DNA of 64,000 nucleotides from Hsuehochloa calcarea (lineage: Eukaryota > Streptophyta > Magnoliopsida > Poales > Poaceae), in assembly GCA_036346395.1 (NCBI GenBank), contig CM070604.1:31585662-31649661 (forward strand). The letters are read 5' to 3'. Both the position numbers and the translations under genes were made by a program. Positions 22,471-34,061 of the stretch are shown in pieces. Position 1 is the first letter of the stretch. Each line of letters starts with the position of its first letter. The notes under the pieces are model-generated. The model ran no database searches, had not been told where the DNA came from, and saw nothing but the letters and a program-made list of their open reading frames with translations.

Positions 22471-23600
22471 GCTTCAATACTTATTTTCTTCTCGTACCAT
22501 GAGTACTCGTGTCTGGTTGGCCAGTGGTATGACCGGCGTGTACACAGCGGTACGACCGGTTTTTACAGAGTTGTCTCGATTTGTGTTCTGAAAGTTAAAA
22601 TTTATGGCCGTGAATGATCTGATTCGTGTTTATTAATACACGTGAGTGTGATATGCGTGTGTGAACTGATATTGGTCAAGTTTGGGAACCTGTGTCAGGA
22701 AAACGTTCTTTGATATTTGCATGTGCAGATTGAGCGTGGAGACGATCATAGTCGATGATGAGGAAGGCTGAAATTTGGAGGGGGAAATCTAATGTTCAAG
22801 TGGTCGTGGATGTCACGAGGTGGTCGTGCTCACGCTAGGGCACATGGAGATCAAAGGTGAATGCATGATGCGTGATCGAAGCTATAGGAGGTACCGTCCT
22901 GGAGGCTTTGACGCGTGAAGAGTTATGGAAGGTGTTTCATAACTGAAAGGTTTAGAGATATTACCATGAGTTGAGGGGTTTCAGTTCCCTTGTTTCACAG
23001 AAGAGATATGATTATGTGTCTGTGTTGATAAGGATACGGTTTAGGGCTCTAGCATATAAAGGCCGAAGAGATTGAGAGTAATGCACGCTGATGGGAGGCT
23101 TTTAGGAGCTTTTGGCGGTGTCGGCTTTCAGTAGAGAGAGCTTTTCAGTGCTTTCTTGTTAGGGTTTAAGGAGTGACGTGCGAGCACTTTGTAGACACAG
23201 AACACGATTGAGAAATAATAGATCGGGTCCTTTCCAAAGAATTTCAGTCATCGCTGGCGGTTTGTGCTTCTGGGCATTGTGTTCGACTTGTTCCAGTTTA
23301 TAGTCTTTGATCTGTTCTTCTGTCTTCGACAAGCTCTCGTGTTGATCAGTCTTCGAATAGTTCCCGTTCCGAGTGGTCTTCGACTTGTTCTCGTCCATCG
23401 TCTTCGATCTGCTTTTGTTTGTTGCAGTGTGTGAATCTCTCGAGCCGGAGGGTGGAAGAGATCTGATAGTCGAACTCCTTCAACTAGGTGGTCGTAACTC
23501 TCTCGACAAGGTCGACTTCATCTTCTTCGATTACGTACTGTTTTGTTATCCCGGTTGTGGACAACAACATCGACTGCAGAACTGATCACAGCAGTTTCAA

Positions 23601-23915
23601 CCACTGCGACGACGAGACCGACTCGTACGAGTACATAGTATTCAGTTATTGGTTGAATCCAGAGCAGATTTTTCTCGGTAAATTGCAAAAGAATGCCTTA
23701 CAATCATTCACCCCTCTGATTTTTGTATCCGATCCTACAACGGGGCCCCATCACGATGACAAAATCCAAATAAACAAATACAAAGATCCATTTCCTGGTT
23801 TGGCCAATGGATGAACACCCGACTAGACCTGGGAGTCGGGTCTTGCCTTTCTGAGCCGGCCCGAGACCCGGCCGACACAGCACGACATGGCACATGGAAA
23901 AGCTGTGCTGGCATA
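23601..23915. other. Spacer and hAT-like subterminal sequence
   Basis: No gene is seen. From about 23818 the sequence is rich in 'gccggcccgagacccggcc' and 'cacgacatggcac', the GC-rich subterminal style of grass hAT elements. It stops at the CACTA end at 23916 and resumes near 24110. Confidence 0.35.
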
Positions 23916-24110
23916 CACTACTACACAAAGGGTCATTACAGACGGTTCTAAACCGTCATCACATACAGTTTTTGAACTGTCTTATTTTATGTGTCTGTGA
24001 TAACTGGCGGTTATTACATACGGTTTTTGAACCGTTTGTGATAAGTAACAACACAGACGATTTAAAAAAATCGTTTGTGAAATCCTACTATCACGTACGG
24101 TACAGATGGT
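23916..24110 (+). mobile_element. Truncated CACTA transposon end
   Basis: It starts CACTACTACACAAAG, then repeats of 'cagacggtt' and its complement through 24095. It aligns well with the inverted right terminus of the CACTA element ending at 39527, so both belong to one family. There is no matching right end here, so only the terminal 190 or so bases remain. Confidence 0.7.
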
Positions 24111-24947
24111 TGGGTCAGGCCAGGCTTGAGGATCGGGCCCATCGAGCGGCATGGCACGACACATTCCATCGGGCCATGCTCGGGCCGACACGACCCGAAA
24201 AGCTCGGTGCGGCATGACCTTCGTCACCACTGCCACCCCTGCTTGCTCCAGGCATATCGCAGTGGCGCTTCCTTCGCCGCGTTGCCTTCACCGCCGCATC
24301 GCCTGTCACCGCGCCAACCTGAGCTCGTCCACCATCATCCATCACGCCAGCTCGAGCCATGGCTGCATCGCTCACCGTCGCTGTGCTCTGGCTGCCATCG
24401 CGCTGCATTCTCGCTGTCACGCTTGCCTTGCGACCGCGTCACCGAAGATCTGGGGTAGAAGGGAGATGGGCCTGCAGCGGCTGTAGGGGGAGAGAGGAGA
24501 GGGGAGATGGGTCGGCGGTGGGCGGAGAGATGAGGGGAGAGGTGAGATGGGAGATGGGTGGCGATTGAGATGAGGCTGTGGGGAGAGGGGTGAGGGAGAG
24601 AGAGGATAATATTTATTGTTTATGCCCTCCAATAGATACTATGTATTGTGAATGTTGTGTCTAATGTTGTTTCTAAATGATGTGGAGTGTGGTAGATACG
24701 ATTTTGTTGTATCTGCATTGAGAATGCCCTAATAGTCATGCTCCTACATGGTAGATAGTCTCATCTCAAGGTCAGTTCAAAAGTTAGCTATCACTTAGGA
24801 TCGTAGAATTGTTGTTTACGTAGAATGTGTTCTATGAAAAAAGAAGAAGAGAGGGTACACGATAGGAATTGCATATTTTTGTTTTCACGAAAAAAAGTCC
24901 CATCGCATTCTTATGCTCTACCATATGCTTCCAATGGCATCACTAAT
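24111..24947. other. hAT-like GC-rich end, purine-rich repeat and spacer
   Basis: 24110-24230 has repeated 'gggcc', 'ggcacgacac' and 'gggccatgc' motifs like hAT subterminal DNA. 24480-24605 is a G/A-rich simple repeat (gagagatggg variants). Open frames here arise from base composition and show no domain. The remainder to 24947 is AT-rich spacer. Confidence 0.35.
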
Positions 24948-26662
24948 TGTTGGACCGAAAAGGTGACTAGAGGGGGGGTTGAATAGGAGCACGCTCACTT
25001 TTTTTACAAATAATAGATTCAACATAAATTTCACTCCAGTAGCTATGGAAGCTATGAAGATCAATATACCAGTACAGCGGAAGAATAGTATTGAATCCAA
25101 CTTAACCCCCAAAGCAAAACAACCAAAGATCAACACAAGCTAAGACAAATCTCAGTGCAGGGCAGTCAGACCGCTGGTTAAATGGCGGTTTGACCGATTA
25201 CCTGCCGATCTGACCGGTGACCCTAGCCGGTCTGACCGCTCGCCTGAAGAACAGAACAGAAAGCCCCGATGACGAAGTTGCAAATTGATGAAACTTTTGA
25301 TCTACAACTCCAAACTTGATGAAACTTGGAACACACCTTCTCTATGATGTCAGGAACCTATTCCAATCGAATATTGTGGTAATTCTTAGAAGAATAACGA
25401 TCCTTTTCCGTTTGATACGAGAAGGGTTCAAAATCGAGTTAAAACGAAAACTTGATTCAAAATCTTGCTCGTGGGTGATTGATGATTAGGATGATCCTAG
25501 ATAGGTTCCCACATGTCACAGCAAGCTAGATCACGTGAAGAATTCAATCAAAAACTCGCGGATCAAAGAAAGACTCAAAATCATCAAATATAGAGAAAGA
25601 ACGCAAAGAGACAAGACATGATCAAACTTTCTCTAGATTGATTTGATATGATATGGGCTTACAGCCACTACATGAATAGAGGACAATGGTCAATCCAAAA
25701 GCACAAAAATTACATCAAACTATCAAGAATCCTAGCATCCACAAAAACTCTCCCTAAGCAAATTAGGGTTTCTAATAAAAAGAGACGAAGAGGAGGTGCA
25801 GCCACTTCCCTCCCCTATTTATAGTGGAGGCTTAGACCTTCTAGAAGTTTGACTTAATTGGGCTCCCGTTAAGACCCAAAATAAATGGGACACATACGCA
25901 CGTATTTTAATGCACTGTCTTTAACACCTCTTGACCTAATTAGCTACACCTTACACCATCTTGCGCCTCGGATTAGCCAATAGGTCACCCTTGTCCATCT
26001 TACACCACGCTTGAGTACATTGACCTCACCCGGCATCGTCGATCGTTCTGGACCTCAGCTCTCCAAGCCTAGTCCCGATCATCCTCGCCGTTGACCGTCG
26101 TTGACCACCAAGCAACCTGCACAACAATAGACAAGTAAACCGAATTTGGGAACAAGTACTTCACAACTTGACCCATGTTAGTCAAAACATGCATCATGCA
26201 ACATATATACCCTGAAACTCATGACTTTGACCTAACAACCGAACATCACCGCCACGACGGGCGACGATCCAAGTGAAAACCGGTCAGACCGCCCCTAGGG
26301 CGGTCGATCACCACCCTAGCCGGGCCGATCGCCACCTATTGGCCTTCGCCGACCGCCATTGAGACTTAGCCAATTTCACCTCCAAATTCAAACCTCATGG
26401 AATTTTCAAACCAATAGAACTTTTGATCGAGACTCCAAAATTATAGGACCAAGTGCAATAGAATCCTCTCTTGCCTACACCTCTATTTTTGGCCCACCAA
26501 AATACCATTTCGAGTTGGTGGTCCGATCACGCTATGGTCGGTCGGACCGCTTGATCGGTCCGATCACGCCGCCTGGCCGAACGGCTATGGCATGACAAAG
26601 ACTGTAACTTTGCCAAAAATACGTGAAACGACAAACTGTTAACGCCATTGCCAATTGTCACA
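24948..26662 (-). repeat. SIRE/Maximus-like copia LTR, probably solo
   Basis: On the minus strand the end reads CCTATTCAACCCCCCCTCT then AGTCACC...CCAACA, the characteristic LTR end of grass SIRE/Maximus-type copia elements just before their PBS. The start is near 26662 (TGTGACAATTGG on minus). It contains repeated 'gaccggtcagaccg' style units at 25165-25250 and 26275-26350. No coding domains and no clear target duplication were found, so the outer boundaries are approximate. Confidence 0.6.
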
Positions 26663-28234
26663 TCATCCTAAGATCTCGGAGCATATCCGCATGATATCCA
26701 CACTAATCTACCATTAGTATGTGGCTCTGTGCTACCCAAATTTGTTAAGGTCTGTTTAGAACACAAGAATTTCCCAAAAAAAAAATACAAGAAACAGTAT
26801 AATTCCCATAAGTATGTGGCACTGCAAGTGGCACTGCAAGATCTTAGAGTGCACGCAGTAATATCGTTGAGTGCATGCAGTAGTGTCATTGAGTGCATGC
26901 AATAATCTCATTGTGTTCTGGTAGCATGTCTTGAACTACAACTACCTTTGTTTAGTATTTATGTTGTAGCAAATACTTTTGTTCATATATTGTTTATTTC
27001 TACACATATTTTTAGTATTTATGATGTACCAAATGCTACATTGTCTATATAATATATTAGATCATTACTGCAAAATCTTAGATACTAAACAATGATTATC
27101 ACTGCAACTACCTTGTTTAGACTAAATGCTTCATCTTCCTACAGTAATGTCAATGAGTATATGCAATAATCTCATTGAGTTCTTGCAGAAATGTCACTGA
27201 GTATTTGCAGTAATCTCATTGAGTACTTACAGTAATATCATTTGAGGCACAATGACCATCTACACTAATATCGATGCTTGCTACAATTCGGTCATTACCT
27301 CTAACAACTTCATCAAGGGTGGTGATACTAGACTGACTGCACTAATATCCGGGTTTGTGGAGAACCTCTACAAACACGAACAACTATTTAAGGTTCCACC
27401 GGTCCATTAATGTTTCGTGCAACTCATATGTGTATAGGAACTTGACATGTTCATTAGTTATCTTGTCAACTCCATATGCAAATGCCTCTTGAGAAGGTCC
27501 CCAAATAATCATTTCTCCAAGATCAGCATAGAAATTGTCAATCGTGTACCCCTTGATATCTACTATCCACTCCATATGTCTATGTTGCATAGCCGTCGTG
27601 CTACCATTGTTCAACACCGCAATGTACTCCTCAACTCGTTTATCCTAAACGCCATTTCAGGGTCAATCCTACCAAAATTGCACGAGAGAAAAACAAAAAA
27701 TTCGAGTTAGCGCAACTAAATCGCTCCAAGCTACGTTGTTTACATGCATCAAGCAAAATAGAAAGGGATAGAGATCATGGAAGCAACAATGGTAAACATA
27801 CCCAATTGGGATCTCCTTCGGAACCATGGCGCGCTCCTAGCTTGCTTCACTGCCACACCCAATCCACATCCACCAGTGCTGCACCACCGCCTCCTTTGAG
27901 TGGTGTCGGGAGCACAAGAGCATAGAAGAGAATGGGGGAGAATGGATCCAGGCCTGTTTTTCGGTGTGAGCAAGGGTTAGGTAAGGTCGGGTGAGAGGGG
28001 AATGAGGGCTGGTGCGACTGAAGGTAAAAGAGTGCTTTCGCATGACTTGTAAGGGGAAAACGAGCTGAAATAATTAAAAAAAAAAAAGGGAAAGAGAGCA
28101 AATAACGAAGAAAAAGAAGTGAGAGATAAAAAAATTATCACATGTGTATTTTCTGAATACCGATATAACGTGGGGATAAATAATGAATTCTCACCACGGA
28201 AAAACCCCCATATCCGCCGCTGCCGCGGTCCCTG
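26663..28234. other. Spacer with minisatellite and promoter region of the thioredoxin reductase gene
   Basis: 26840-26910 and 27140-27250 carry tandem copies of a roughly 23-bp unit based on 'cattgagtgcatgcagtaat'. 27384-27617 holds a minus-strand fragment described separately. 27720-28234 is the 5' flank and probable promoter of the downstream gene, with a purine-rich strip at 28070-28135. No confident TATA box is visible. Confidence 0.4.
27384..27640 (-). pseudogene. Unrecognised fragment, possibly transposon-derived
   Basis: A minus-strand frame reads MEWIVDIKGYTIDNFYADLG, then EMIIWGPSQEAFAYGVDK and YELHETLMDRW. The pattern of alternating hydrophobic and acidic segments recalls the N-terminal region of MULE-related grass proteins, but I cannot name the family. 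The frame is short and shows no promoter or other exons. Confidence 0.25.
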
Positions 28235-31200
28235 ATGCGCCTCTGCTCCAAGCTCGCCGCGCTGCTCCGTAGGTCCCGCGCGTTTGCCACCGCCGCCGCT
28301 GCCGTGTCCGCGTCCGCGTCCGCGTCCGCGACAGCCACCGCGTCGGCCAACGGGATGGAGGAGGCGGCCGCGGGCCCTCTGCGCACGCGCGTGTGCATCA
28401 TCGGGAGCGGGCCGGCCGCGCACACGGCGGCCGTGTACGCGGCGCGGGCCGAGCTGAAGCCCGTGCTCTTCGAGGGCTGGCTCGCCAACGACATCGCGGC
28501 GGGCGGGCAGCTCACCACCACCACCGACGTCGAGAACTTCCCGGGCTTCCCCGAGGGCATCCTCGGCGCCGAGCTCATGGATCGCTGCCGCGTGCAGTCC
28601 GTGCGTTTCGGGACCAAGATCTTCTCCGAGACCGTCACCTCCGTCGACTTCTCGTTGCGCCCCTTCCGCGTCGCCTCGGACGACACCGTCGTCCACGCCG
28701 ACACGGTCGTGGTGGCCACCGGCGCCGTCGCGCGCCGGCTCCACTTCACCGGCTCCGACGCGTTCTGGAACCGCGGCATCTCGGCGTGCGCCGTCTGCGA
28801 CGGCGCCGCGCCCATCTTCCGGAACAAGCCCATCGCCGTGGTCGGCGGCGGGGACTCTGCCATGGAGGAGGCCAACTTCCTCACCAAGTACGGCTCGCGC
28901 GTGTACATCATCCACCGCCGCAACGCCTTCCGCGCGTCCAAGATCATGCAGGCCCGGGCGCTCTCAAACCCGAAGATCCAGGTCATGTGGGACTCCGCGG
29001 TCGTGCAGGCCTACGGCGGCGCGGACGGCGGTCCGTTGGCGGGCGTTAAGGTCAAGAACGTGGTGAGCGGCGAGGTATCCGACCTCCAGCTGGCCGGGCT
29101 CTTCTTTGCCATTGGGCACGAGCCAGCGACCAAGTTTCTCGGCGGACAGCTGGAGCTCGACTCCGATGGGTATGTGGTGACCAAGCCCGGCTCCACGCAC
29201 ACTAGTGTGAAGGGGGTCTTCGCCGCCGGGGACGTTCAGGACAAGAAGTATCGCCAGGCCATTACTGCCGCAGGGTCAGGTACACTATCGGAAGCTTTCT
29301 TGTAGTTTTGCTGCTATTTTACTGAATAGATGTCAGAGTGATGCATACTTGCGGGGTATAAGTTGCATCTTGAGTCTTGATGAGTGATGACGCTGCGTAA
29401 CTATGATAAGAAGTAGTACCGAGTTAGCGTATCGGCATTTGGATAAAAGGTCTTCGCAACTTCACTGAACAAGGGGTCAGGAATAACCGAACAAGTCTTG
29501 CTTTCTGGTGACAATCAGATGTAGTGTTTGAGCAGGCCGGGTAATATGGGTTTTTGAATTTGATGATACATCTTGAATTCGAAGATAGGTTGCAGGCTTG
29601 GTGTTGCTTTGCGCAAAGGAATATAGTTGACTAAAAAAAAAATCTAAATTACCAGGACGGCGCTTGCAAATTGATTACTTTCAACCCTTCATACGGGACT
29701 CTGGGGAGCAATAGCGTAGTATTGGTTGATAAGGTGGTGCTAATAACAAAATAGTAGTAATTAAATCTTATGCCTAATGTTCCCTTCTATCTGCATCCAA
29801 AATAATCACATAAAAAGATTTTTCTCCTTTCTAGGTTTCTTAAAAATAGAATAGGAGATTCTCTTTGTGAAGGTCGTATACATAATGTTGTTTTCTGGAA
29901 TTTCGTCCTGACTGGAGTAGTTAGATCCTAAGTTTTTGTCGCCACAAGCTGAAGCCTGTTAAAAGTGGTCAGCGAATGGTGGCATGTCCCTGTAGCATGT
30001 GTTTACTTGTAAGTTATAAATAACTTATAAGCTTAAGCCTAATTTTCTCCGGTTGTTTTTTTTTACTTTTTCATCCAGAGGTTTCCCCCAGATTTCTCTT
30101 TTCATAGGCTTTCCCCAAAGTTTCTTTTTTTTTTCGGAGGCTCTCCTGTTTTTTTTAGACTAGTCCAATGCCCGTGTTTTACTACGGATTAAAAAAACCA
30201 TATCTTGTCAATCGTTGTTGTGCTCAGTCTACAATGCAAGTGATCCGTCGGTAACCCGTTCTTAAAAAGATCGATGGAATCTTTGGGCAGCTGGGGCGTG
30301 GGGGGAGTGGAGAGGAGGCTATGGGTAGTCAACCGTACGCACGGGAGGAACCGAGAAAGAACGAGATTCAACGGCTCATATCTCATAAAGAAAGATAGAT
30401 CTAACAGCTCACATCGTATGAGTGAGGACGGACCGCCACCGATTCCTTCTTTTAATTTTTCTTTGATACCCAAATTGTGAAGATTCCAGTACATGCTAAA
30501 CCCAACAAAACAGGGTCCTGAGAACATCTGCCTGCTCCTCGTTCAAATTCATGAGACACCTTTTTCTATGCTATTGTTCATGGCGAAATGGTAGCAATCA
30601 AGCTCATAACGCCTTAATTTACATTAATTGGTTTACAAAATTGCTGGCCAACCATTTTAAACTTTATAAGCCTATCAGTAGTTCACTAATCATGCAAGAG
30701 CAACTATCACAATGTTGCTAGTATCTTGATATCAAATTAAGATGAAGTAGTTGGACAATTAATATGCAGATGGACTTTGCACCAAGGGCAATTCTCATAC
30801 ACAGGCAGCAAAGCAACTTTGCGACATCTATTTTGGACTAACGTGTGGAGGCTGCCTGTGGTGGAATACAAGCTACATATGAGCCCTTTTAATTTGCAAA
30901 CAGCATGCATTCTGTCCCGTTAAACTAGTCTGTAGGAACTTGGAAGATGATAATCGCTATACTACAACAATTACCTTAGAAATATGTATGTAATCTGGCT
31001 GGATTGTCCAAATCATGGATAGGTGGGTACGCCTGGGAGAGTAGAACAAGGCATCAGGTTCAACTTTGTTGTGACGAATATGATTTATTATAGGCTTTTC
31101 TAACGGACAAGTAGGATAGTAATACCATTGTACCAAGACATAATTGAGTACTTCAATAAAATGGCCCACGATCCAACAAAACATCAAAGTTAAAGAATAG

Positions 31201-31842
31201 AAGCCTATAGTGGAAGTTACATGGAGAAGGGCACCATGTAATTTGTATAACCACCTTTGTGGCTGCATCTGTTTGGTTCTTGCTTTCAAAAGGTACAGTA
31301 AGAGTAGTATATCAAAATGTAGGATAAGGGCACTGCCATTTTTCAAAAAAGTTGCAGCAATTGCTTCAGAAGAGAGCATGAAATGCATCTCTATTGATAC
31401 ACAGAGACGATGCTAGGCTGTTGTCCAAAACTGACCTGCTTGAACACTTCGTGAAATATTATGTTCTCTATTTTTTCCATTCGTTGATTTACCAAGGAAT
31501 AATTTGCGTTCACACTTCTGTTATAATTAAGAAGTTCATGTTTTTTTTTAATCAATGTTCCACTTAGTACTTAGTACGATGACCAGGATCCTTCGTCCAT
31601 TGCATTAGTTGTTTGTGAAAGTGTGTTTAGAAGCTCTGGGACTCCTTCATATTAAGCTTGAAAATGGCAGTACCTGTTGGCATTTTTATTCTGGGGAATT
31701 AGATTGTTATGATGACATGTAGATTCTGATAACGAATTTATAATTCGATGATATACACATGGATGGTGCAGGTTGCATGGCTGCTTTAGATGCGGAGCAC
31801 TACCTGCAAGAGGTTGGAGCACAAGAGGGGAAGACCGATTGA
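28235..31842 (+). CDS. NADPH-dependent thioredoxin reductase, NTRA/NTRB type (2 exons)
   Basis: Exons are 28235-29279 and 31772-31842, joined by a GT-AG intron of 2492 bp; the splice splits a Gly codon in the ITAAGSG/CMAALDAE motif. The 371-residue flavoenzyme passes electrons from NADPH through FAD to thioredoxin. FAD motif GSGPAAHTAA begins at residue 57; GGQLTTTTDVENFPGF and VVVATGA follow. The redox CAVC is at Cys185/Cys188. The NADPH fold has GGGDSAME (204-211) and HRR (227-229), and the second FAD motif is GVFAAGDV. Residues 1-40 (MRLCSKLAALLRRSRAF, then Ala/Ser repeats) look like a mitochondrial presequence; Met41 at 28355 would give a cytosolic form, as known for this family. Length is normal and no breaks are seen. 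Without splicing the frame would run into a stop at about 29305 and lose the conserved C-terminus. Confidence 0.95.
29280..31771 (+). other. Intron of the thioredoxin reductase gene
   Basis: The donor is CAG/GTACAC at 29279/29280 and the acceptor GGTGCAG/GTTGC at 31771/31772. AT-rich, 2.49 kb. It includes poly(T) runs near 30055-30165 and no recognisable gene; short open frames at 30189-30527 and 30957-31416 lack any domain. Confidence 0.85.
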
Positions 31843-33199
31843 CTATATCTGGGCCAAGCAGCTGGCAGTACTACAAAAACTGTGGTTGGTGCGGTGCCAA
31901 AACCTTCACTCTAAGGCTCTATGTCGTGAATTGTGGCTGCTCCACAAAAAACAACAGACTGTTATTGTTTTAGGTCTCAAATTTATGATACATTGTTGGA
32001 AATTGATTCATATGTATCGATGATTTCACATTGTTCACAATTCATGAACTGCAAGTTACGAATTTGTGAATCCTGGTAACTGTAAGCAAGCATCGGCGTT
32101 GCTACAGATATCACTGTACACATGTTATTTGCGCTACGTTGGTGGATTTTCCTTGCTGATTTGGTTAATGGCTGTGGCTCAGTGCAGTTCAAAGAATAAA
32201 CATTTTCTTGGCCAAGAAAAGGGCGCCCGGCGGTTTGATTGAATGCATTTTGTCTATTAAATGGTGTCGTGGTAGCAAAATTATCACACGGACATGGGGA
32301 AAAAAATGGTTCGCTATTATTTTTAGTTGAAAGAAGCTGTATTACTAGTTACCTTTCTGTTTCTGAAAATATTATCTTTTGAATAGTATGGTTTTATTAG
32401 CAACGTTGGACCAGAAATGATGATCATCCCATCATAAAAAACAAATGGATGATCCATGGCCCAATGGGTTAGCCACGGGGAGAAAAAATCGCTGGTTCAG
32501 AGCAGGGACTAGAGCTCCATCTCAGAAGGCCCTGCTTAAGTTCTGCCACATTACAATAACACAACCTAAGAGTAAATCTTTTTCACTAGATTCTGAAAAT
32601 CGTGTTGGGCATGATAGGACGGCATCGTGGGATCAAGCTGTAGATATTAGATTTTACTATATTTATATAGCATATATATTTAGAATAAAGTTATCATATT
32701 ACATCCTAATAATACCTTTTGAGCTTTAATTTGCAGAGACGTATCAGCTCGAAGGTTCTGAAAGACTGGTCTCAAGACCACACCATCAGAACCTCGACAT
32801 AACAAACCTCGGATACTGGACGGCTGCCCACGGTACAGGTACGCGCCATACAATACATGCCAATATACCATAGGAACACTCCCTTGTATAGAGGGTTGGA
32901 TTCTCTCTTGTTCTTTACATTCCTTCCATCTTCTGAGGTTTTTTTCTAGACGAAAATCAAAAGACCCCATTTGACACGCAGGAATTTTCCTATGTTCATG
33001 TGGGAATTGAATTATATCTTTCCAAAATCATGTGTAATTCTTGCAAACAGACAGTTCTTATCAAATATAGATCAAACTGATAACAAAATGCAAAAGGAAA
33101 ACCTGTGTTACATTGTTTTCATCTACTTTACTAATGCTATTCCTGTGCTTAATTTCTTGGAGAGGAAACAGTAACCACATTATACACAGATGCTAGATG
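31843..33199. other. 3' flank of thioredoxin reductase and spacer
   Basis: 31843 to about 32250 is the likely 3' untranslated region. The remainder up to the MULE target duplication at 33200 is AT-rich, with 'tatatttatatagcatatata' near 32657. No gene was found. Confidence 0.4.
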
Positions 33200-33208
33200 C
33201 CAATATGC

Positions 33209-33529
33209 GATTTTATTTAAAAAATAATATTTTTAATTTTTTTATAATAATAAGTAGTCGGCCTAATAAATAACAAAAATAGGTTCCAGCCGCGGTAGAA
33301 TCGGCGATGCCTTCCTACCCCTTCATCGCTAGCCGACTTCCCGCCGCCGCTTGAATCTGGCAGAATTCTTATAAAAGCTCGATGAAACCCTAAAATTCGG
33401 CACATGATTCATTTGTGTTCAGAAAAAACAGGAGGGAAGGGAGAGGAGTAGAGGGGAGGAGAGAAGCTAGCGAAGTGCTGCCCGTCTGGTTGCCCACTTG
33501 TGATGTAATTTTTGAACCAAATAGATTAC
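33209..33529 (+). repeat. MULE-1 left TIR, outer part
   Basis: It pairs with the inverted sequence at about 43700-44034. Shared blocks include 'gctcgatgaaaccctaaaa', 'tgattcatttgtgtt' and 'gcccgtctggttgcc'. The inner part of this TIR continues at 39531-39612 after the CACTA insertion. Confidence 0.85.
33368..33377 (+). promoter_or_regulatory. TATA box in MULE-1 left TIR
   Basis: 'cttataaaag' faces inward, at the same TIR position as the inward TATA at 43871-43880. In the uninterrupted element it would serve the transposase. Confidence 0.5.
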
Positions 33530-33914
33530 TACTACTACAAAACAAGATATACTAGACGTCTCATCACAGACGGTGGAATCGTCTGTGTTGTAGTTATCAC
33601 ATACGGTTCTGTAAGAACTGTCTGTGATATAGAATTATCACAGACGGTTTGTAAATAGAACCGTCTGTGATAATTCACAGACAGTTCTTAAGAAGAATCG
33701 TCTGTGATAAGTATCTCATCACAGACGGTTTGTATTAAGAACCGTCTGTGATTTTACCATAGCTTATCACAGCAGTCATGATACGAACCGTCTGTGATGT
33801 GTCATCACAGACGATTTTTGTATGAAACCATCTGTGATTTGCAGAGCGAGAGTTTACAATTTTTTTGAACGCGTGGTAGCTAACCTATGAGTGCACGTAC
33901 GTAAATGGTAAATG

Positions 33915-34061
33915 GGTGCAGCGGCTCACATCCGCAATGGCTTCGTCGACATCGCCTCCCACGCCGTGCTCTACAACGACACCTCCACCGTCGACGTCGT
34001 TGACTCCTACTCGGGCTTCATCAGCACCCTCTTCGCCTATGGTCAAGATGGGCAGCATCGA
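33915..34061 (+). pseudogene. Captured class III peroxidase gene fragment (first part)
   Basis: GC-rich coding-like DNA inside the CACTA element. One frame gives VLYNDTSTVDVVDSYSGFIS; from 34039 another frame gives MVKMGSI, and across the LTR retrotransposon the frame continues at 39052 as EVLTGRKGEVRKV. MVKM-x-x-(I/V)-x-VLTG-x-x-GE(I/V)R is the conserved C-terminal signature of plant class III secretory peroxidases, and the upstream text fits the preceding substrate-side helix. A small deletion near 34036 shifts the frame. The fragment has no start, haem-binding histidines or promoter, so it is transduplicated gene debris. Confidence 0.7.

Larger units (their letters stand above)
21850..23600 (+). 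repeat. Possible LTR with internal minisatellites
   Basis: No protein gene is supported. The stretch contains two repeat arrays (22045-22200 and 22255-22470), a TATA-like 'gcatataaagg' near 23050 and a pyrimidine-rich segment with repeated 'cttcgac/tcttgttc' at 23270-23420. The combination resembles the U3/R/U5 of a retrotransposon LTR in plus orientation, but I found no target duplication, PBS or PPT. Confidence 0.3.

Noticed and set aside
27977..28986. Two long open frames on the minus strand opposite the thioredoxin reductase gene
   Set aside because: They are antisense shadows of a GC-rich exon; no domain, and the plus-strand frame is a clear enzyme.
28393..29049. 218-residue plus-strand frame inside the thioredoxin reductase exon
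   Set aside because: Arg/His-rich out-of-frame translation of the same exon.
28235..29305. Single-exon reading of the thioredoxin reductase gene ending at 29305
   Set aside because: It would end in GTLSEAFL and lose the conserved CMAALDAE C-terminus, which is found in phase at 31772 behind a good splice acceptor.
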